This document shows, piece by piece, positions 8,365 to 16,791 of a DNA stretch of 64,000 bases. Below the pieces are notes generated by a model. The model searched no databases and was not told where the DNA came from. It worked only from the letters and a program-made list of their open reading frames with translations. This DNA comes from Ureibacillus sinduriensis BLB-1 = JCM 15800. GTDB lineage: Bacteria; Bacillota; Bacilli; Bacillales_A; Planococcaceae. Made by a program: the position numbers and the translations under genes. The first letter of the stretch is position 1. Each line of letters opens with the position of its first letter. The stretch lies in the NCBI RefSeq assembly GCF_000772955.1, contig NZ_JPVO01000043.1, forward strand, positions 1-64,000. Reading direction: 5' to 3'.

Positions 8365-9569
8365 TCTGGAAAGAAATATTAATTAGATATGGTGAACTAT
8401 CAACAAAGGGGCGAAATAAAAAAGATTTTATTAATCGGCTTCGTGCAAATATTCGTCACACATTTTCTGATATTGCACCTTTGGAAATTGTAAGTGAACG
8501 TGATCGCATGCATATTAAGTTGGAAAATGAAGAGCAATATGAAGTGTTAATGAATAAATTACCAACTGTTTTCGGTATTCAATCCTTTAGCCCGGTTGCA
8601 GTAAGCAGCAAAAATCTGGATGACATGAAAAAGTTATCTCTTATAATAATGGAACAATTTAAAGACCAACAACTAACATTCAAGGTGGAAGTTCGAAGAT
8701 CCGATAAGAAATTCCCGATGGAATCACATGAAATACAACGTGAAATTGGCGGGCATGTACTGAGAAATAATCCAAATATAACGGTACAAGTAAAAAAACC
8801 GGATGTTGAACTTCGCATTGAAGTGCGGCAAGATGCTATTTATATGATGGCACAAATAATTCAAGGTGCCGGTGGTATGCCGGTTGGGTCAAATGGCAAA
8901 TCATTGTTGATGTTGTCCGGTGGTATCGATAGTCCTGTTGCCGGCTATCTATTAATGAAGCGCGGGGTTCGGCTGGAAGCAATTCATTTCTTCAGTCCTC
9001 CTTATACAAGTGATAATTCTTTGGAAAAAGTGAAAGTGCTGGCAAATGAATTGACGAAATTCGGCGCTAATATTCGATTGCACGTCATTCCATTTACAGA
9101 GATTCAAGTTTTGATAAAAGACCGTGTTCCAAGCAATACAATCATGACGACAACACGGAGAATGATGATGCGCATCGCGGACCAGGTGCGGAGCGAAATC
9201 GGTGCAATGGGCATTGTTACCGGCGAGAGTTTGGGACAAGTAGCCAGTCAAACACTTGAAAGCCTGACTGCGATAAATGATGTGACAAATACGCCGATCC
9301 TTCGTCCGTTGATCGCATTCGATAAACTTGAGATTATCAATATTGCCGAACAAATCGGAACTTACGAAACATCGATTCAACCATTTGAAGATTGCTGCAC
9401 AATCTTTACGCCTGCAAATCCAAAAACAAAACCTAAAGTTGAAAAAGTGACGTATTATGAAAGTTTTACTGAATTTGATGAACTAATTGACCGTGCTGTT
9501 CGAAACAGAGAAGTCTATAAGTTCCCGGAAGAAAATAAAGTAAAAGATAAATTCGAAGGATTACTGTAG
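8361..9569 (+). CDS. thiI: tRNA 4-thiouridine synthase ThiI
   Basis: Adenylates U8 of tRNA and inserts sulfur received from the desulfurase just upstream; in many bacteria it also supplies sulfur for thiamine. The 402 residues contain a ferredoxin-like N-terminal region, a THUMP domain (about 60-165) and a PP-loop ATPase with LSGGIDSPVAGYL near 180. The CC pair in EDCCTIF (about 344-345) is in the AANH domain. Like other Bacillales ThiI, it lacks the C-terminal rhodanese domain of the E. coli enzyme, so the persulfide must be carried otherwise. It starts inside the nifZ stop codon, with AAAGGAG upstream. Confidence 0.95.
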   Translation: MIWKEILIRYGELSTKGRNKKDFINRLRANIRHTFSDIAPLEIVSERDRMHIKLENEEQYEVLMNKLPTVFGIQSFSPVAVSSKNLDDMKKLSLIIMEQFKDQQLTFKVEVRRSDKKFPMESHEIQREIGGHVLRNNPNITVQVKKPDVELRIEVRQDAIYMMAQIIQGAGGMPVGSNGKSLLMLSGGIDSPVAGYLLMKRGVRLEAIHFFSPPYTSDNSLEKVKVLANELTKFGANIRLHVIPFTEIQVLIKDRVPSNTIMTTTRRMMMRIADQVRSEIGAMGIVTGESLGQVASQTLESLTAINDVTNTPILRPLIAFDKLEIINIAEQIGTYETSIQPFEDCCTIFTPANPKTKPKVEKVTYYESFTEFDELIDRAVRNREVYKFPEENKVKDKFEGLL

Positions 9570-9615
9570 CCATTTCAGTGACATTTAATAGGAAATACTT
9601 ACCTTTATTCTTGCG

Positions 9616-9645
9616 TGTATTAAAAGATTATTTTCGCACAATCTA
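9616..9645 (+). promoter_or_regulatory. Possible SigG-type promoter before the first SASP gene
   Basis: TGTATT and CAATCTA are separated by 17 bases, resembling the forespore sigma-G elements. The same pair at the same distance precedes the second SASP gene. The predicted leader would be very short, so the call is tentative. Confidence 0.35.
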
Positions 9646-9667
9646 ATTGCACAAGGAGGTGAGATAA

Positions 9668-9880
9668 ATGTCAAACAACAGCGGTGGCCGTAACAAGCTG
9701 ACTGTACCAGGTGCAGAACAAGCTTTAGATCAAATGAAATACGAAATCGCGCAAGAGTTTGGTGTTCAACTCGGACCTGAAGCGTCTTCTCGTGCAAACG
9801 GATCAGTTGGAGGAGAAATTACTAAACGTCTTGTACAAATGGCTGAATCACAATTACGTGGTTCTTCATCAGGACAATAA
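9668..9880 (+). CDS. Small acid-soluble spore protein, alpha/beta type (copy 1)
   Basis: Binds and shields DNA in the dormant spore and is cleaved by the protease GPR at germination to supply amino acids. The 70 residues show the family hallmarks: [20 protein letters not shown], which contains the GPR cleavage site at the E-I bond, and the second conserved block [16 protein letters not shown]. The ribosome site AAGGAGGTGA is strong. It differs from copy 2 (315 bases downstream) at only a few residues. Forespore expression is expected. It lies where B. subtilis carries sspA. Confidence 0.96.
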   Translation: MSNNSGGRNKLTVPGAEQALDQMKYEIAQEFGVQLGPEASSRANGSVGGEITKRLVQMAESQLRGSSSGQ

Positions 9881-9895
9881 TATTTAAAATTACCA

Positions 9896-9932
9896 GGGCT
9901 AGTGGCTAATGCTGCTAGCCTCTTTCATTTTG
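9896..9932 (+). terminator. Terminator after SASP copy 1
   Basis: GGCTAG / CTAGCC with an inner GC / GC pair is followed by TCTTTCATTTT. Confidence 0.7.
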
Positions 9933-10142
9933 TCAAACAAATACTCTTAAAAGCGTATATGAATCATTATAGAGACCACACCTTTATAGTTTCCTTTTCC
10001 CAAGCGATTAATCTATCCGTTCTATAAAAAAGCGTGTTTAGAAATCATTGATAAAAGTTTGTGAAAATTGAAATAAGAATATTAAAAAAATTGTAAGTTG
10101 TCTACACTATAGAGCTAGAAACAAAAAAATTGCTATTTTGTA
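9933..10142. other. Spacer between the two SASP genes
   Basis: AT-rich sequence with no coding potential that I can support. It does not resemble the spacer before copy 1 except in the last ~50 bases, where the promoter and ribosome site of copy 1 are repeated almost exactly. Confidence 0.5.
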
Positions 10143-10172
10143 TGTATTAAAAGAAGATTTTCGCACAATCTA
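10143..10172 (+). promoter_or_regulatory. Possible SigG-type promoter before the second SASP gene
   Basis: TGTATT, a 17-base spacer and CAATCTA repeat the arrangement upstream of copy 1. Conservation of this block while the rest of the spacer diverged supports a function. Confidence 0.4.
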
Positions 10173-10194
10173 AATGCACAAGGAGGTGAGGTAA

Positions 10195-10410
10195 ATGTCA
10201 AACAACAGCGGTAGCCGTAACAAGTTGACTGTACCAGGTGCAGAACAAGCTTTAGATCAAATGAAATACGAAATCGCACAAGAGTTTGGTGTTCAACTCG
10301 GACCTGAAGCGTCTGCTCGTGCAAACGGATCAGTTGGAGGAGAGATTACTAAACGTCTTGTACAAATGGCTGAATCACAATTACGTGGTTCTTCATCTGG
10401 ACAACAATAA
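10195..10410 (+). CDS. Small acid-soluble spore protein, alpha/beta type (copy 2)
   Basis: Second DNA-protecting spore coat-core protein of the tandem pair. The 71 residues differ from copy 1 by Gly7 to Ser, one Ser to Ala near residue 45, and an extra C-terminal Gln. The DNA is also nearly identical, including the ribosome site, so this is a recent duplication or a pair kept alike by gene conversion. It has its own terminator and a conserved upstream element, so each copy is probably transcribed separately in the forespore. Confidence 0.96.
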   Translation: MSNNSGSRNKLTVPGAEQALDQMKYEIAQEFGVQLGPEASARANGSVGGEITKRLVQMAESQLRGSSSGQQ

Positions 10411-10420
10411 TTAGTAAAGG

Positions 10421-10450
10421 GCTAGCAGCTATATGGCTGCTAGCTTTTAT
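10421..10450 (+). terminator. Terminator after SASP copy 2
   Basis: GCTAGCAGC / GCTGCTAGC with a six-base loop is followed by TTTTAT. Confidence 0.85.
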
Positions 10451-10746
10451 TGTGCACGAAACTATGAATGAATACCTTATGGTTTGGCTCAGGGAACTGG
10501 ACAGTAAATATGTCTGTTGAATATTGAAATGGTCAATACAGTTCTGTAAGCTGGAATCGTGCAGGCTGCTCGGTGAAAAGTTTAGTTTTGTATCTTCATT
10601 ACCTAATAATTGTTATTACTTTATACATACCTAATATGCATTTAATACGGTTATTTCTCGTTTTCGTGGAATATTTTGATATAATAGTTGAATATTATTA
10701 TAATTAGTAAATGTATCTTTCTTGGGTGCATAAAAGGGGGATAAAT
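10451..10746. other. mbcS upstream region
   Basis: No gene is visible. A TATAAT at 10680-10685 may be the -10 of the mbcS promoter, though no convincing -35 stands at the right distance. Confidence 0.4.
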
Positions 10747-12333
10747 ATGAGAAGAGAAGATTTACTAGCTCCTTCGAAATACAACATAGTCGATGAAATT
10801 GAAAAATATGCAAAAACAAGTTCAAAAATCGCATTGATGATTCATCAAGAAGATGGAAAAATCCAAAAAATTTCATATGAAACATTGATTAAAAAAGCAA
10901 ATAAGGTAGCCAATCTATTTAAAAGCAGTGGATTGAAAAAAGGTGATGTAATTCTCGTCATGGTTCCTCGCTCAGAAGAGGCATATGTTACATACATCGG
11001 AGCATTAAAGGCCGGCTTAACAATTATACCAAGTTCCGAAATGCTTCGCGCAAAAGATATCGATTATCGAATTACGCATTCAGGTGCCAAGGCAATTGTC
11101 GCTTTCGATAAGGAACTTGGACAATTCGATGATGCACAGCATTTAGATGGGTTGAAACTTTTCGTATTTGGAAAGTCCAAAAACAACTGGTTATCTATGG
11201 AACAATACCTGGAGAATGAGTCCGATGTCTTTGCTGGAGTGGAGACGGAAGATTCGGATATCGCTTTTTTATCCTATACAAGTGGCACAACCGGCAACCC
11301 TAAAGGAGTGGTGCATTCCCATGGTTGGGGTTATGCGCATTTAAGAACTACAGCTGCGCAATGGCTTGGAGTGCAGGAAGATGATTTAGTGTGGGCAACC
11401 GCGGCACCTGGATGGCAAAAATGGGTTTGGAGTCCATTCCTGGCTACATTGGGAAGTGGCGCAACAGCATTTATTCATCTAGGTAAATTTGATCCGGAAG
11501 GATACCTTCAAAAGCTGCAGGACCACCAAATAAATGTATTATGCTGTACACCAACTGAATACCGTTTAATGGCCAAAGTGGACAAGTTTGAGCAATATAA
11601 TTTATCAAGTATTAAAAGTGCCGTCTCCGCCGGTGAGCCTTTAAACAGTGAAGTAATTAACAAATTCTTGAATGTTTTCTCTCTTCAAGTCCGCGATGGT
11701 TATGGACAGACGGAAAATACATTGCTGGTTGGAACATTGTTAGGTATGAAGCCAAAACCAGGTTCTATGGGGAAACCGACTCCAGGGAACCTTGTGGAAG
11801 TCATCAATGAATTAGGTGAACCTACTGAAATTGGTGAAGTAGGGGATATCGCGGTGCATTCCTCAACTCCGGCATTATTTAAGGGATATTTAAACGATCC
11901 AGAAAAAACAAATCAGCAATTTCGTGGGGAATGGTTCTTAACAGGGGACCGTGCCTACAAAGATGAAGAAGGATACTTCTGGTTTGAAGGCCGTGGCGAC
12001 GATATTATCATCTCCTCGGGTTATACAATAGGGCCTTTCGAAGTAGAGGATGCTCTAGTGAAACATCCGGCTGTTAAAGAATGTGCGGTCGTAGCAAGTC
12101 CGGATGAAGTTCGAGGCAATATCGTAAAGGCGTTTGTGGTGCTGCGCGAGCCCGAACAAAAAAATAGTTCGACAATTGTTCAGGAATTGCAGAGTCATGT
12201 GAAAGAAATTACGGCACCTTATAAATACCCGAGGGCTATTGAATTTGTAGATGAATTACCAAAAACATCATCAGGTAAGATAAGACGTATTGAGCTTCGC
12301 GAGAAAGAATTCAAAAAAGAATTAACAAACTAA
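10747..12333 (+). CDS. mbcS: Acyl-CoA synthetase, MbcS/AcsM-like (medium or branched short-chain)
   Basis: ATP-dependent ligase that forms an acyl-adenylate and then the CoA thioester. The 528 residues carry the AMP-binding signature SYTSGTTGNPKGVVHSHG (about 180-197), the acid-binding region around WKWVWSPF, the GYGQTE motif and the C-terminal catalytic lysine in KTSSGKIRR. B. subtilis mbcS (ytcI) at this locus, next to sspA, activates methylbutanoate and similar acids to make branched fatty-acid primers. The exact acid used here cannot be told from sequence. I chose the ATG at 10747 (ribosome site AAAGGGGGA); a frame extension of 12 codons upstream has none. Confidence 0.85.
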   Translation: MRREDLLAPSKYNIVDEIEKYAKTSSKIALMIHQEDGKIQKISYETLIKKANKVANLFKSSGLKKGDVILVMVPRSEEAYVTYIGALKAGLTIIPSSEMLRAKDIDYRITHSGAKAIVAFDKELGQFDDAQHLDGLKLFVFGKSKNNWLSMEQYLENESDVFAGVETEDSDIAFLSYTSGTTGNPKGVVHSHGWGYAHLRTTAAQWLGVQEDDLVWATAAPGWQKWVWSPFLATLGSGATAFIHLGKFDPEGYLQKLQDHQINVLCCTPTEYRLMAKVDKFEQYNLSSIKSAVSAGEPLNSEVINKFLNVFSLQVRDGYGQTENTLLVGTLLGMKPKPGSMGKPTPGNLVEVINELGEPTEIGEVGDIAVHSSTPALFKGYLNDPEKTNQQFRGEWFLTGDRAYKDEEGYFWFEGRGDDIIISSGYTIGPFEVEDALVKHPAVKECAVVASPDEVRGNIVKAFVVLREPEQKNSSTIVQELQSHVKEITAPYKYPRAIEFVDELPKTSSGKIRRIELREKEFKKELTN

Positions 12334-12395
12334 CGTGCAATAGTATTTAGAAGAATACAAAGATATATTTCCTAGGGAATAATGTCGAATTTTAA

Positions 12396-12441
12396 AGGGG
12401 ATTTTAAAGTCATATGATATGGCTTTAAAATCTCTTTTAAT
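12396..12441 (+). terminator. mbcS terminator
   Basis: GATTTTAAAGTCATA pairs with TATGGCTTTAAAATC (one G-U pair) around a three-base loop and is followed by TCTTTT. Confidence 0.8.
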
Positions 12442-12554
12442 TATTAGTATAATTAATTTGTTCACATTATGGATTTTTTTTCTAAAAAAAGTAGATGGAT
12501 TTTGAAACAAATATACAATTAATCCGTATGTAACAATGAAGGAGGAGTAATGAG

Positions 12555-13565
12555 ATGAATACAAAAAGATGGCTAGCACTAGTAGCGGCAGTTGTGTTGA
12601 TTGTTTTTTCAATTGGTTTGAATACGGTGATTTCCATATTTAAAACTGATTTTTTTTCAAACTTTGATAGCTTAACCGCAACGGAACAAACAATGATCGA
12701 AAACGTGGTGGAACCAGGTGATATGGGAAGCAGAATCGCTTTATTATCCGTCGATGGTACAATCCAAGATGTCGGATCGAGCACGCCTTTCACAGATATT
12801 GAATACGATCACCAAAACTTCTTGGCACAACTGGAAATGGTTTTAAACGATCAGTCCATCCAGGCCGTTGTATTATATGTTAACTCGCCAGGTGGTGGAG
12901 TCATTGAGTCTGCCGAGATTCATGAAAAACTAGTCGAAATCAAGGAACAAAGAAATATTCCGATTTACGTTTCGATGGGCTCCTATGCAGCATCAGGAGG
13001 ATATTATATTTCTGCGCCTGCGGATAAAATCTTTGCACATAAGGAAACGATAACTGGTTCGATCGGTGTCATCATGCAAAGTTATAATTTCTCGGAGCTT
13101 GCCGATAAATTGGGAATCGAATTTGAAACAATCAAATCAGGTGCGCACAAAGATATGTTTGGTGGAACAAGACCGACGACACCTGAGGAAATAGCCATGC
13201 TACAAGAAATGATCGACGAATCCTATGAAGACTTTGTTGACGTGATCGAGCAAGGCAGAGGTATGTCAGAAGCACAAGTGAAAAAGTTCGCGGACGGACG
13301 CATTATGGGTGGAACTCAGGCCATTAAAGCTGGTTTTGTTGATGAAATTGGTGGAATGGAAGAAGCTATAGCGGCATTAAGAGCAGACTATGGGTTAGAA
13401 GATGCAGAAGTATTTGAATATGAATCGAACTTCGGTGGATTGACGTCAATGTTTGGCATGAAAATCAGTTCATTCTTAGGCCATTCTCCCGAACAACAAT
13501 TCTTAACTAAACTGATGTCTTCACATGGTGGACCACGTATGATGTATCTATACGGTGAGAATTAA
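12555..13565 (+). CDS. sppA: Signal peptide peptidase SppA
   Basis: Membrane-anchored serine protease (S49 family) that degrades cleaved signal peptides. The 336 residues have one N-terminal transmembrane segment (about 6-27) with the catalytic part outside the membrane. The Ser/Lys dyad is complete and in B. subtilis numbering: Ser147 in SYAASGGYY and Lys199 in SGAHKDM. It is the short, half-size form typical of Gram-positives, which assembles as an octamer. The ribosome site GAAGGAGG is strong. The stop is 13 bases from the yteJ start, so the two form an operon as in B. subtilis. Confidence 0.96.
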   Translation: MNTKRWLALVAAVVLIVFSIGLNTVISIFKTDFFSNFDSLTATEQTMIENVVEPGDMGSRIALLSVDGTIQDVGSSTPFTDIEYDHQNFLAQLEMVLNDQSIQAVVLYVNSPGGGVIESAEIHEKLVEIKEQRNIPIYVSMGSYAASGGYYISAPADKIFAHKETITGSIGVIMQSYNFSELADKLGIEFETIKSGAHKDMFGGTRPTTPEEIAMLQEMIDESYEDFVDVIEQGRGMSEAQVKKFADGRIMGGTQAIKAGFVDEIGGMEEAIAALRADYGLEDAEVFEYESNFGGLTSMFGMKISSFLGHSPEQQFLTKLMSSHGGPRMMYLYGEN

Positions 13566-13578
13566 GGAGGGGTTATGG

Positions 13579-14178
13579 ATGTCAGAAAATGAAAATTATG
13601 ACTCAAATGTTTCGCTTCCTAAAGATGAACTTGTTCCAAACCTTCCAAAAAGAAAAACTCAAATTGTAGAACACATTGAAGAGAAAACGGCAGGTTTTTG
13701 GATGCGCTTTTGGGCGTTTGTGGTAGACATATTGATTGTGTCGGCTCTTGTGGGGATTGTAATTAATCCACTATTCCACTTATTTGACTGGAGTCTATCT
13801 GAAAAGAACTGGTATTCCCCGATGTCCATTGTATCAGGGGTGTTCTATTATGCATATTTCACAATTCTAACGAAATATTGGCAACAGACAGTAGGGAAGA
13901 TGATTTTTGGCTTAAAGGTAAAAGGGAAAAATGGAGAAAAGTTGGATTGGTTAACGGTTTTGTTTAGGGAACTGGTGGGCCGATTTATTAGCAATAAGAT
14001 TCCGATAATTTACCTAATGGTTGCCTTCATGCCAAACAATAAAGGCTTGAACGATATTATCGCCGATACTATGGTCGTGCAGGAAAAGGTGTTTGTTAAA
14101 AGGAAAAAGGAAGTAGTGACAGAAAATCCTCAAGTGGATGATCTTGACACTCAAAATTCCATTACACCGACTGTTTAA
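13579..14178 (+). CDS. yteJ: RDD-family membrane protein (YteJ)
   Basis: Integral membrane protein of unknown biochemical role; RDD proteins are often linked to transport or stress. The 199 residues carry a polar N terminus, FWMRFWAFVVDILIV (the RDD signature region with Arg and Asp), three hydrophobic segments (about 40-62, 75-97, 130-155) and a charged C-terminal tail. AAGGAGGGG overlaps the sppA stop codon, placing the start at the ATG at 13579. In B. subtilis yteJ also follows sppA, where it modulates SppA function; the same link is inferred here. Confidence 0.85.
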   Translation: MSENENYDSNVSLPKDELVPNLPKRKTQIVEHIEEKTAGFWMRFWAFVVDILIVSALVGIVINPLFHLFDWSLSEKNWYSPMSIVSGVFYYAYFTILTKYWQQTVGKMIFGLKVKGKNGEKLDWLTVLFRELVGRFISNKIPIIYLMVAFMPNNKGLNDIIADTMVVQEKVFVKRKKEVVTENPQVDDLDTQNSITPTV

Positions 14179-14194
14179 ACAGTTCAACAGACAA

Positions 14195-14218
14195 GGGCGA
14201 AGAAGTAATTCTTCGCCC
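14195..14218 (+). repeat. Perfect hairpin, left copy of a duplicated stem-loop
   Basis: GGGCGAAGAA / TTCTTCGCCC with a four-base loop lies just after yteJ. Almost the same stem-loop recurs at 14421-14440. It has no T-run of its own because a repeat element begins directly after it. Confidence 0.75.
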
Positions 14219-14343
14219 AGACTGTTGACAAACGCTTTCATCCTGCGTTGGTTGTCTCGTTCGTCCCCTCGTGAACGTTTATGTTCTACTCGGGTCTTCA
14301 CTCGACTGCCCGCCTTGTCTGCCAAGCGTTTTCAAGACAGTCT
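14219..14343. repeat. Dispersed ~125-base repeat, copy A, with terminal inverted repeats
   Basis: The element begins AGACTGTTGACAAACGCTT and ends with the approximate inverse AAGCGTTTTCAAGACAGTCT. It is very similar to 23043-23163, with an uninterrupted ~40-base match in its right part (through CACTCGACTGCCCGCC). I see no coding capacity. It resembles a miniature inverted-repeat element. Confidence 0.8.
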
Positions 14344-14420
14344 GGTTAATCATTCGTTTAAGGAAATAGCCTAAATAACGTGTAGACAAAGTCGAATATC
14401 GACTTTATCTATACTGTGGA

Positions 14421-14447
14421 GCGAAGAAGCAATTCTTCGCCCTTTTT
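14421..14447 (+). terminator. Terminator of the sppA-yteJ operon
   Basis: GCGAAGAA / TTCTTCGC is followed by CCTTTTT. It is the right copy of the stem-loop at 14195-14218, so this terminator appears duplicated around the repeat element. A longer imperfect hairpin (TAGACAAAGTCGA / TCGACTTTATCTA) lies just before it. Confidence 0.8.
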
Positions 14448-14539
14448 ATCAGTGCATTAAAAAAAGTAAGATAAGTTATTTGCAAAGAAGGAATTAACTT
14501 TAGTAAGATTATTTATGTAAAATAAGGGAGGGTTCCAAA

Positions 14540-15043
14540 TTGGCACAAGTAACATTTAAAAACAACCCGGTAACATTAGTTGGAAATGAAGTGAAAGTAG
14601 GGGAGAAAGCGCCTGACTTTACAGTTTTGGCAAACGATCTATCGCCAGTGACATTGAAGGATTCCGAAGGGAAAGTACGCTTGTTCAGCGTTGTACCATC
14701 ATTGGATACGGGTGTTTGTGATGCACAAACTAGACGCTTTAATGAGGAAGTAGTAGCATTGGGAGATGGAGTAGCATTCTATACGATTTCTGTTGACCTA
14801 CCGTTTGCTCAAAAACGCTGGTGTGCTGCTGCTGGTCTTGAAGGTGTCCACACTGTATCCGACCATAAAGAGTTATCTTTCGGAAAAGCTTACGGAGTTT
14901 ATATGGAGGAACTGCGTTTGCTTGCTCGTTCTGTATTTGTAATCGACAAGGAAGGTACTGTAACGTATGTTGAATACGTTTCGGAAGGTACAAGCCATCC
15001 CGATTATGATGCAGCGATTGAAGCTGTAAAAGCATTGATTTAA
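14540..15043 (+). CDS. tpx: Thiol peroxidase (atypical 2-Cys peroxiredoxin)
   Basis: Reduces hydrogen and alkyl peroxides using thioredoxin; cytosolic. The 167 residues match the Tpx family length. The peroxidatic Cys60 lies in [11 protein letters not shown] and the resolving Cys95 in QKRWCAAAG, the spacing of atypical 2-Cys Tpx. The start is TTG at 14540, seven bases after GGGAGGG, and gives the conserved [15 protein letters not shown]. Order tpx-ytxK matches B. subtilis, but the ytfIJ genes found there between yteJ and tpx are absent here. Confidence 0.96.
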   Translation: MAQVTFKNNPVTLVGNEVKVGEKAPDFTVLANDLSPVTLKDSEGKVRLFSVVPSLDTGVCDAQTRRFNEEVVALGDGVAFYTISVDLPFAQKRWCAAAGLEGVHTVSDHKELSFGKAYGVYMEELRLLARSVFVIDKEGTVTYVEYVSEGTSHPDYDAAIEAVKALI

Positions 15044-15105
15044 GTTTATCTAATAGATAAATGATAGACTTAGAATTGTCTAGAATATAGGAATGCCTAG
15101 ATGTA

Positions 15106-15142
15106 CACCCACTCGAGAATTTTTCGGAGTGGGTTGTTCATT
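15106..15142 (+). terminator. Terminator between tpx and ytxK
   Basis: CCCACTC / GAGTGGG is followed by TTGTTCATTTC. The T-tract is imperfect, so partial read-through into ytxK is possible. Confidence 0.6.
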
Positions 15143-15161
15143 TCAAAAGGAGTTTTTTTAA

Positions 15162-16091
15162 TTGGAAAAGTTTGAACAAATATTTTCATTTATTAATGAA
15201 AAAGCTGAAAAGTATGAGAAGGCTGACGGTCATTCATTTTTGGACGGTGTATTGCAATCACTTGAAGATGTTCTTGACGAAAAGGTACAATGGGCCTTTC
15301 AGGATGCATCGAAAGAAGAAGTTCGAAAAGCCATTCAAATTGCCATCTTAAAAGGGATGCGGAAAACTTCGCAGCCAAACCATCAAATGACACCTGATAC
15401 GCTTGGTTTGTTAGTTGGTTATTTTGTAGAACAATTCTTTACCGAGCAACTAAAGACGGGCCAAATTTCTTTGCTGGATCCAGCTGTCGGTACAGGGAAT
15501 TTGTTATTGACAGTAATGAATTTACTGGAGGGAAAAGTGTCTGCAACTGGGATTGAAGTAGATGATTTGTTAATTCGTCTGGCGGCCGACACTGCAGAGC
15601 TTATCGAACAACCAGTAGTTCTATACCATCAAGATGCATTGCAAAAAATGTTGGTTGATCCGGTTGATGCGGTAGTTTGCGATTTGCCAGTAGGATATTA
15701 CCCGAATGAGGAAGTGGCCGTTGACTATGAGCTTTGTGCACATGAGGGGATGAGCTATGCTCACCATCTGTTCATCGAGCAATCCCTCAATCACACAAAA
15801 GAAGGGGGATATTTATTTTTCCTAATCCCGGCAAATCTCTTTGAATCCGAACAGTCAAAGGATTTACATAAATTCCTGAAAAAATCGGCTTGGATTCAGG
15901 CGGTCATTCAACTTCCGGAAAACTTGTTTTCAGCGAAAGCTCATGAGAAAAGCATTTTAATACTGCAAAAACAAGCGAAAACTTTAAGAGCTCCTCGAGA
16001 AGTATTACTGGCAAAAGTACCAAGTATGTCCAATAAAGAAGCCTTGTCCATGTTTTTTGAAAAGGTTCAAATGTGGAAAGAAAGTAAATAA
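15162..16091 (+). CDS. ytxK: Class I SAM-dependent methyltransferase, N6-adenine type (YtxK)
   Basis: Predicted methyltransferase of unproven substrate. The fold and motifs resemble N6-adenine DNA methylases: the SAM loop LDPAVGTGNLLL (about 107-118) and a DLPVGYYP motif in the place of the catalytic NPPY. That altered motif makes a standard DNA-adenine activity uncertain. The 309-residue length and the helical N terminus agree with YtxK of other Bacillales. Related proteins lie by ackA in many Firmicutes; here ackA is not adjacent. The start is a TTG about nine bases after AAAAGGA. No specificity subunit or endonuclease lies nearby, so it is not part of a restriction system here. Confidence 0.8.
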   Translation: MEKFEQIFSFINEKAEKYEKADGHSFLDGVLQSLEDVLDEKVQWAFQDASKEEVRKAIQIAILKGMRKTSQPNHQMTPDTLGLLVGYFVEQFFTEQLKTGQISLLDPAVGTGNLLLTVMNLLEGKVSATGIEVDDLLIRLAADTAELIEQPVVLYHQDALQKMLVDPVDAVVCDLPVGYYPNEEVAVDYELCAHEGMSYAHHLFIEQSLNHTKEGGYLFFLIPANLFESEQSKDLHKFLKKSAWIQAVIQLPENLFSAKAHEKSILILQKQAKTLRAPREVLLAKVPSMSNKEALSMFFEKVQMWKESK

Positions 16092-16097
16092 CTAAAT

Positions 16098-16140
16098 GGT
16101 ATCTGAGTGTTTGAAGTTACGCGCCCAGATACCTTTTTTG
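16098..16140 (+). terminator. ytxK terminator
   Basis: GGTATCTG / CAGATACC is followed by six T. Confidence 0.85.
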
Positions 16141-16179
16141 TTGAAATGAGCCTGATTTTAGGGGGGGGTCATTCAAAGG

Positions 16180-16228
16180 AAAGACAAACAAAAACCCTTC
16201 CACGGTTAATCATCCTTGTGTGGAAGGG
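16180..16228 (-). terminator. Terminator of the universal stress protein gene
   Basis: Read on the minus strand, CCCTTCCAC / GTGGAAGGG is followed by TTTTTGTTTG. Confidence 0.85.
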
Positions 16229-16260
16229 AATATCGATAAGCCGCATATTTGAAATTAATA

Positions 16261-16704
16261 TCAATCCGGTGTTCTTACTACTAACACATCGCATTTTGAT
16301 GAACGTACAATCGCTTCCGAAACGGAGCCAATAAGGAATCGTTCGACAGTACTAAGTCCCGTTGCACCACAGATGATTAAATCCGCTTCTACAATATTTG
16401 AAAGCTCTTTTGTAATAATTGTTTTAGGGGAGCCATATTCAATGATTGTATTGACATTTGCAAGACCAGCAGCCTCCGCTTTCACTTTATAGTCGTTCAA
16501 TAATTGTTCCGAGAAGTTTTGCGCACGTTCAGACATCGAACGATCATAAGCCTCGATTGCTGCAAAGGAGCGAGTATCAATTACGTTTACTAAATTGAGT
16601 TTGGCTTCTGGGTTGCGTTTAGCGATATCAATCGATTTTTTGAAAGCATACTCCGCTTCTTTCGAACCATCCACTGCAACGATGATACTTTTATATTGAC
16701 TCAT
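16261..16704 (-). CDS. Universal stress protein, UspA family
   Basis: Small nucleotide-binding protein of the UspA superfamily, generally made in stress or growth arrest; no specific function can be assigned. The 147 residues form one Usp domain, with IIVAVDGSKEAEYAF at the N terminus and the ATP-binding motif G-x2-G-x9-G-S (GATGLSTVERFLIGS) near 115-129, so ATP binding is expected. GGAGG precedes the ATG. It is divergent from ald, and an exact cre match lies in its upstream region, suggesting CcpA control. In B. subtilis the ytxK neighbour is ackA, which is not found here. Confidence 0.9.
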   Translation of the reverse strand: MSQYKSIIVAVDGSKEAEYAFKKSIDIAKRNPEAKLNLVNVIDTRSFAAIEAYDRSMSERAQNFSEQLLNDYKVKAEAAGLANVNTIIEYGSPKTIITKELSNIVEADLIICGATGLSTVERFLIGSVSEAIVRSSKCDVLVVRTPD

Positions 16705-16777
16705 AATAATTCCTCCTTTATCAATACTCTAATTATAGCAGACAAGATATGGAATGAACGTCAATTAAATGTTAAAA

Positions 16778-16791
16778 TGAAAACGTTCACA
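16778..16791. promoter_or_regulatory. Catabolite-responsive element (cre), exact consensus match
   Basis: TGAAAACGTTCACA fits the CcpA consensus TGWAANCGNTNWCA at every position. It lies about 74 bases upstream of the usp start and about 45 bases upstream of a TATAAT (minus strand, 16737-16732). This is where CcpA tends to activate (as at B. subtilis ackA). It is about 250 bases from ald. Confidence 0.75.

Noticed and set aside
14138-14374. 78-codon frame after yteJ
   Set aside because: It overlaps the end of yteJ, has no ribosome site, and most of it lies in the dispersed repeat, whose copy B does not keep the frame.
15162-16091. ytxK as the modification subunit of a restriction system
   Set aside because: The motif in place of NPPY is altered, and no specificity or restriction gene is adjacent; the neighbourhood is the ordinary tpx-ytxK housekeeping pair.
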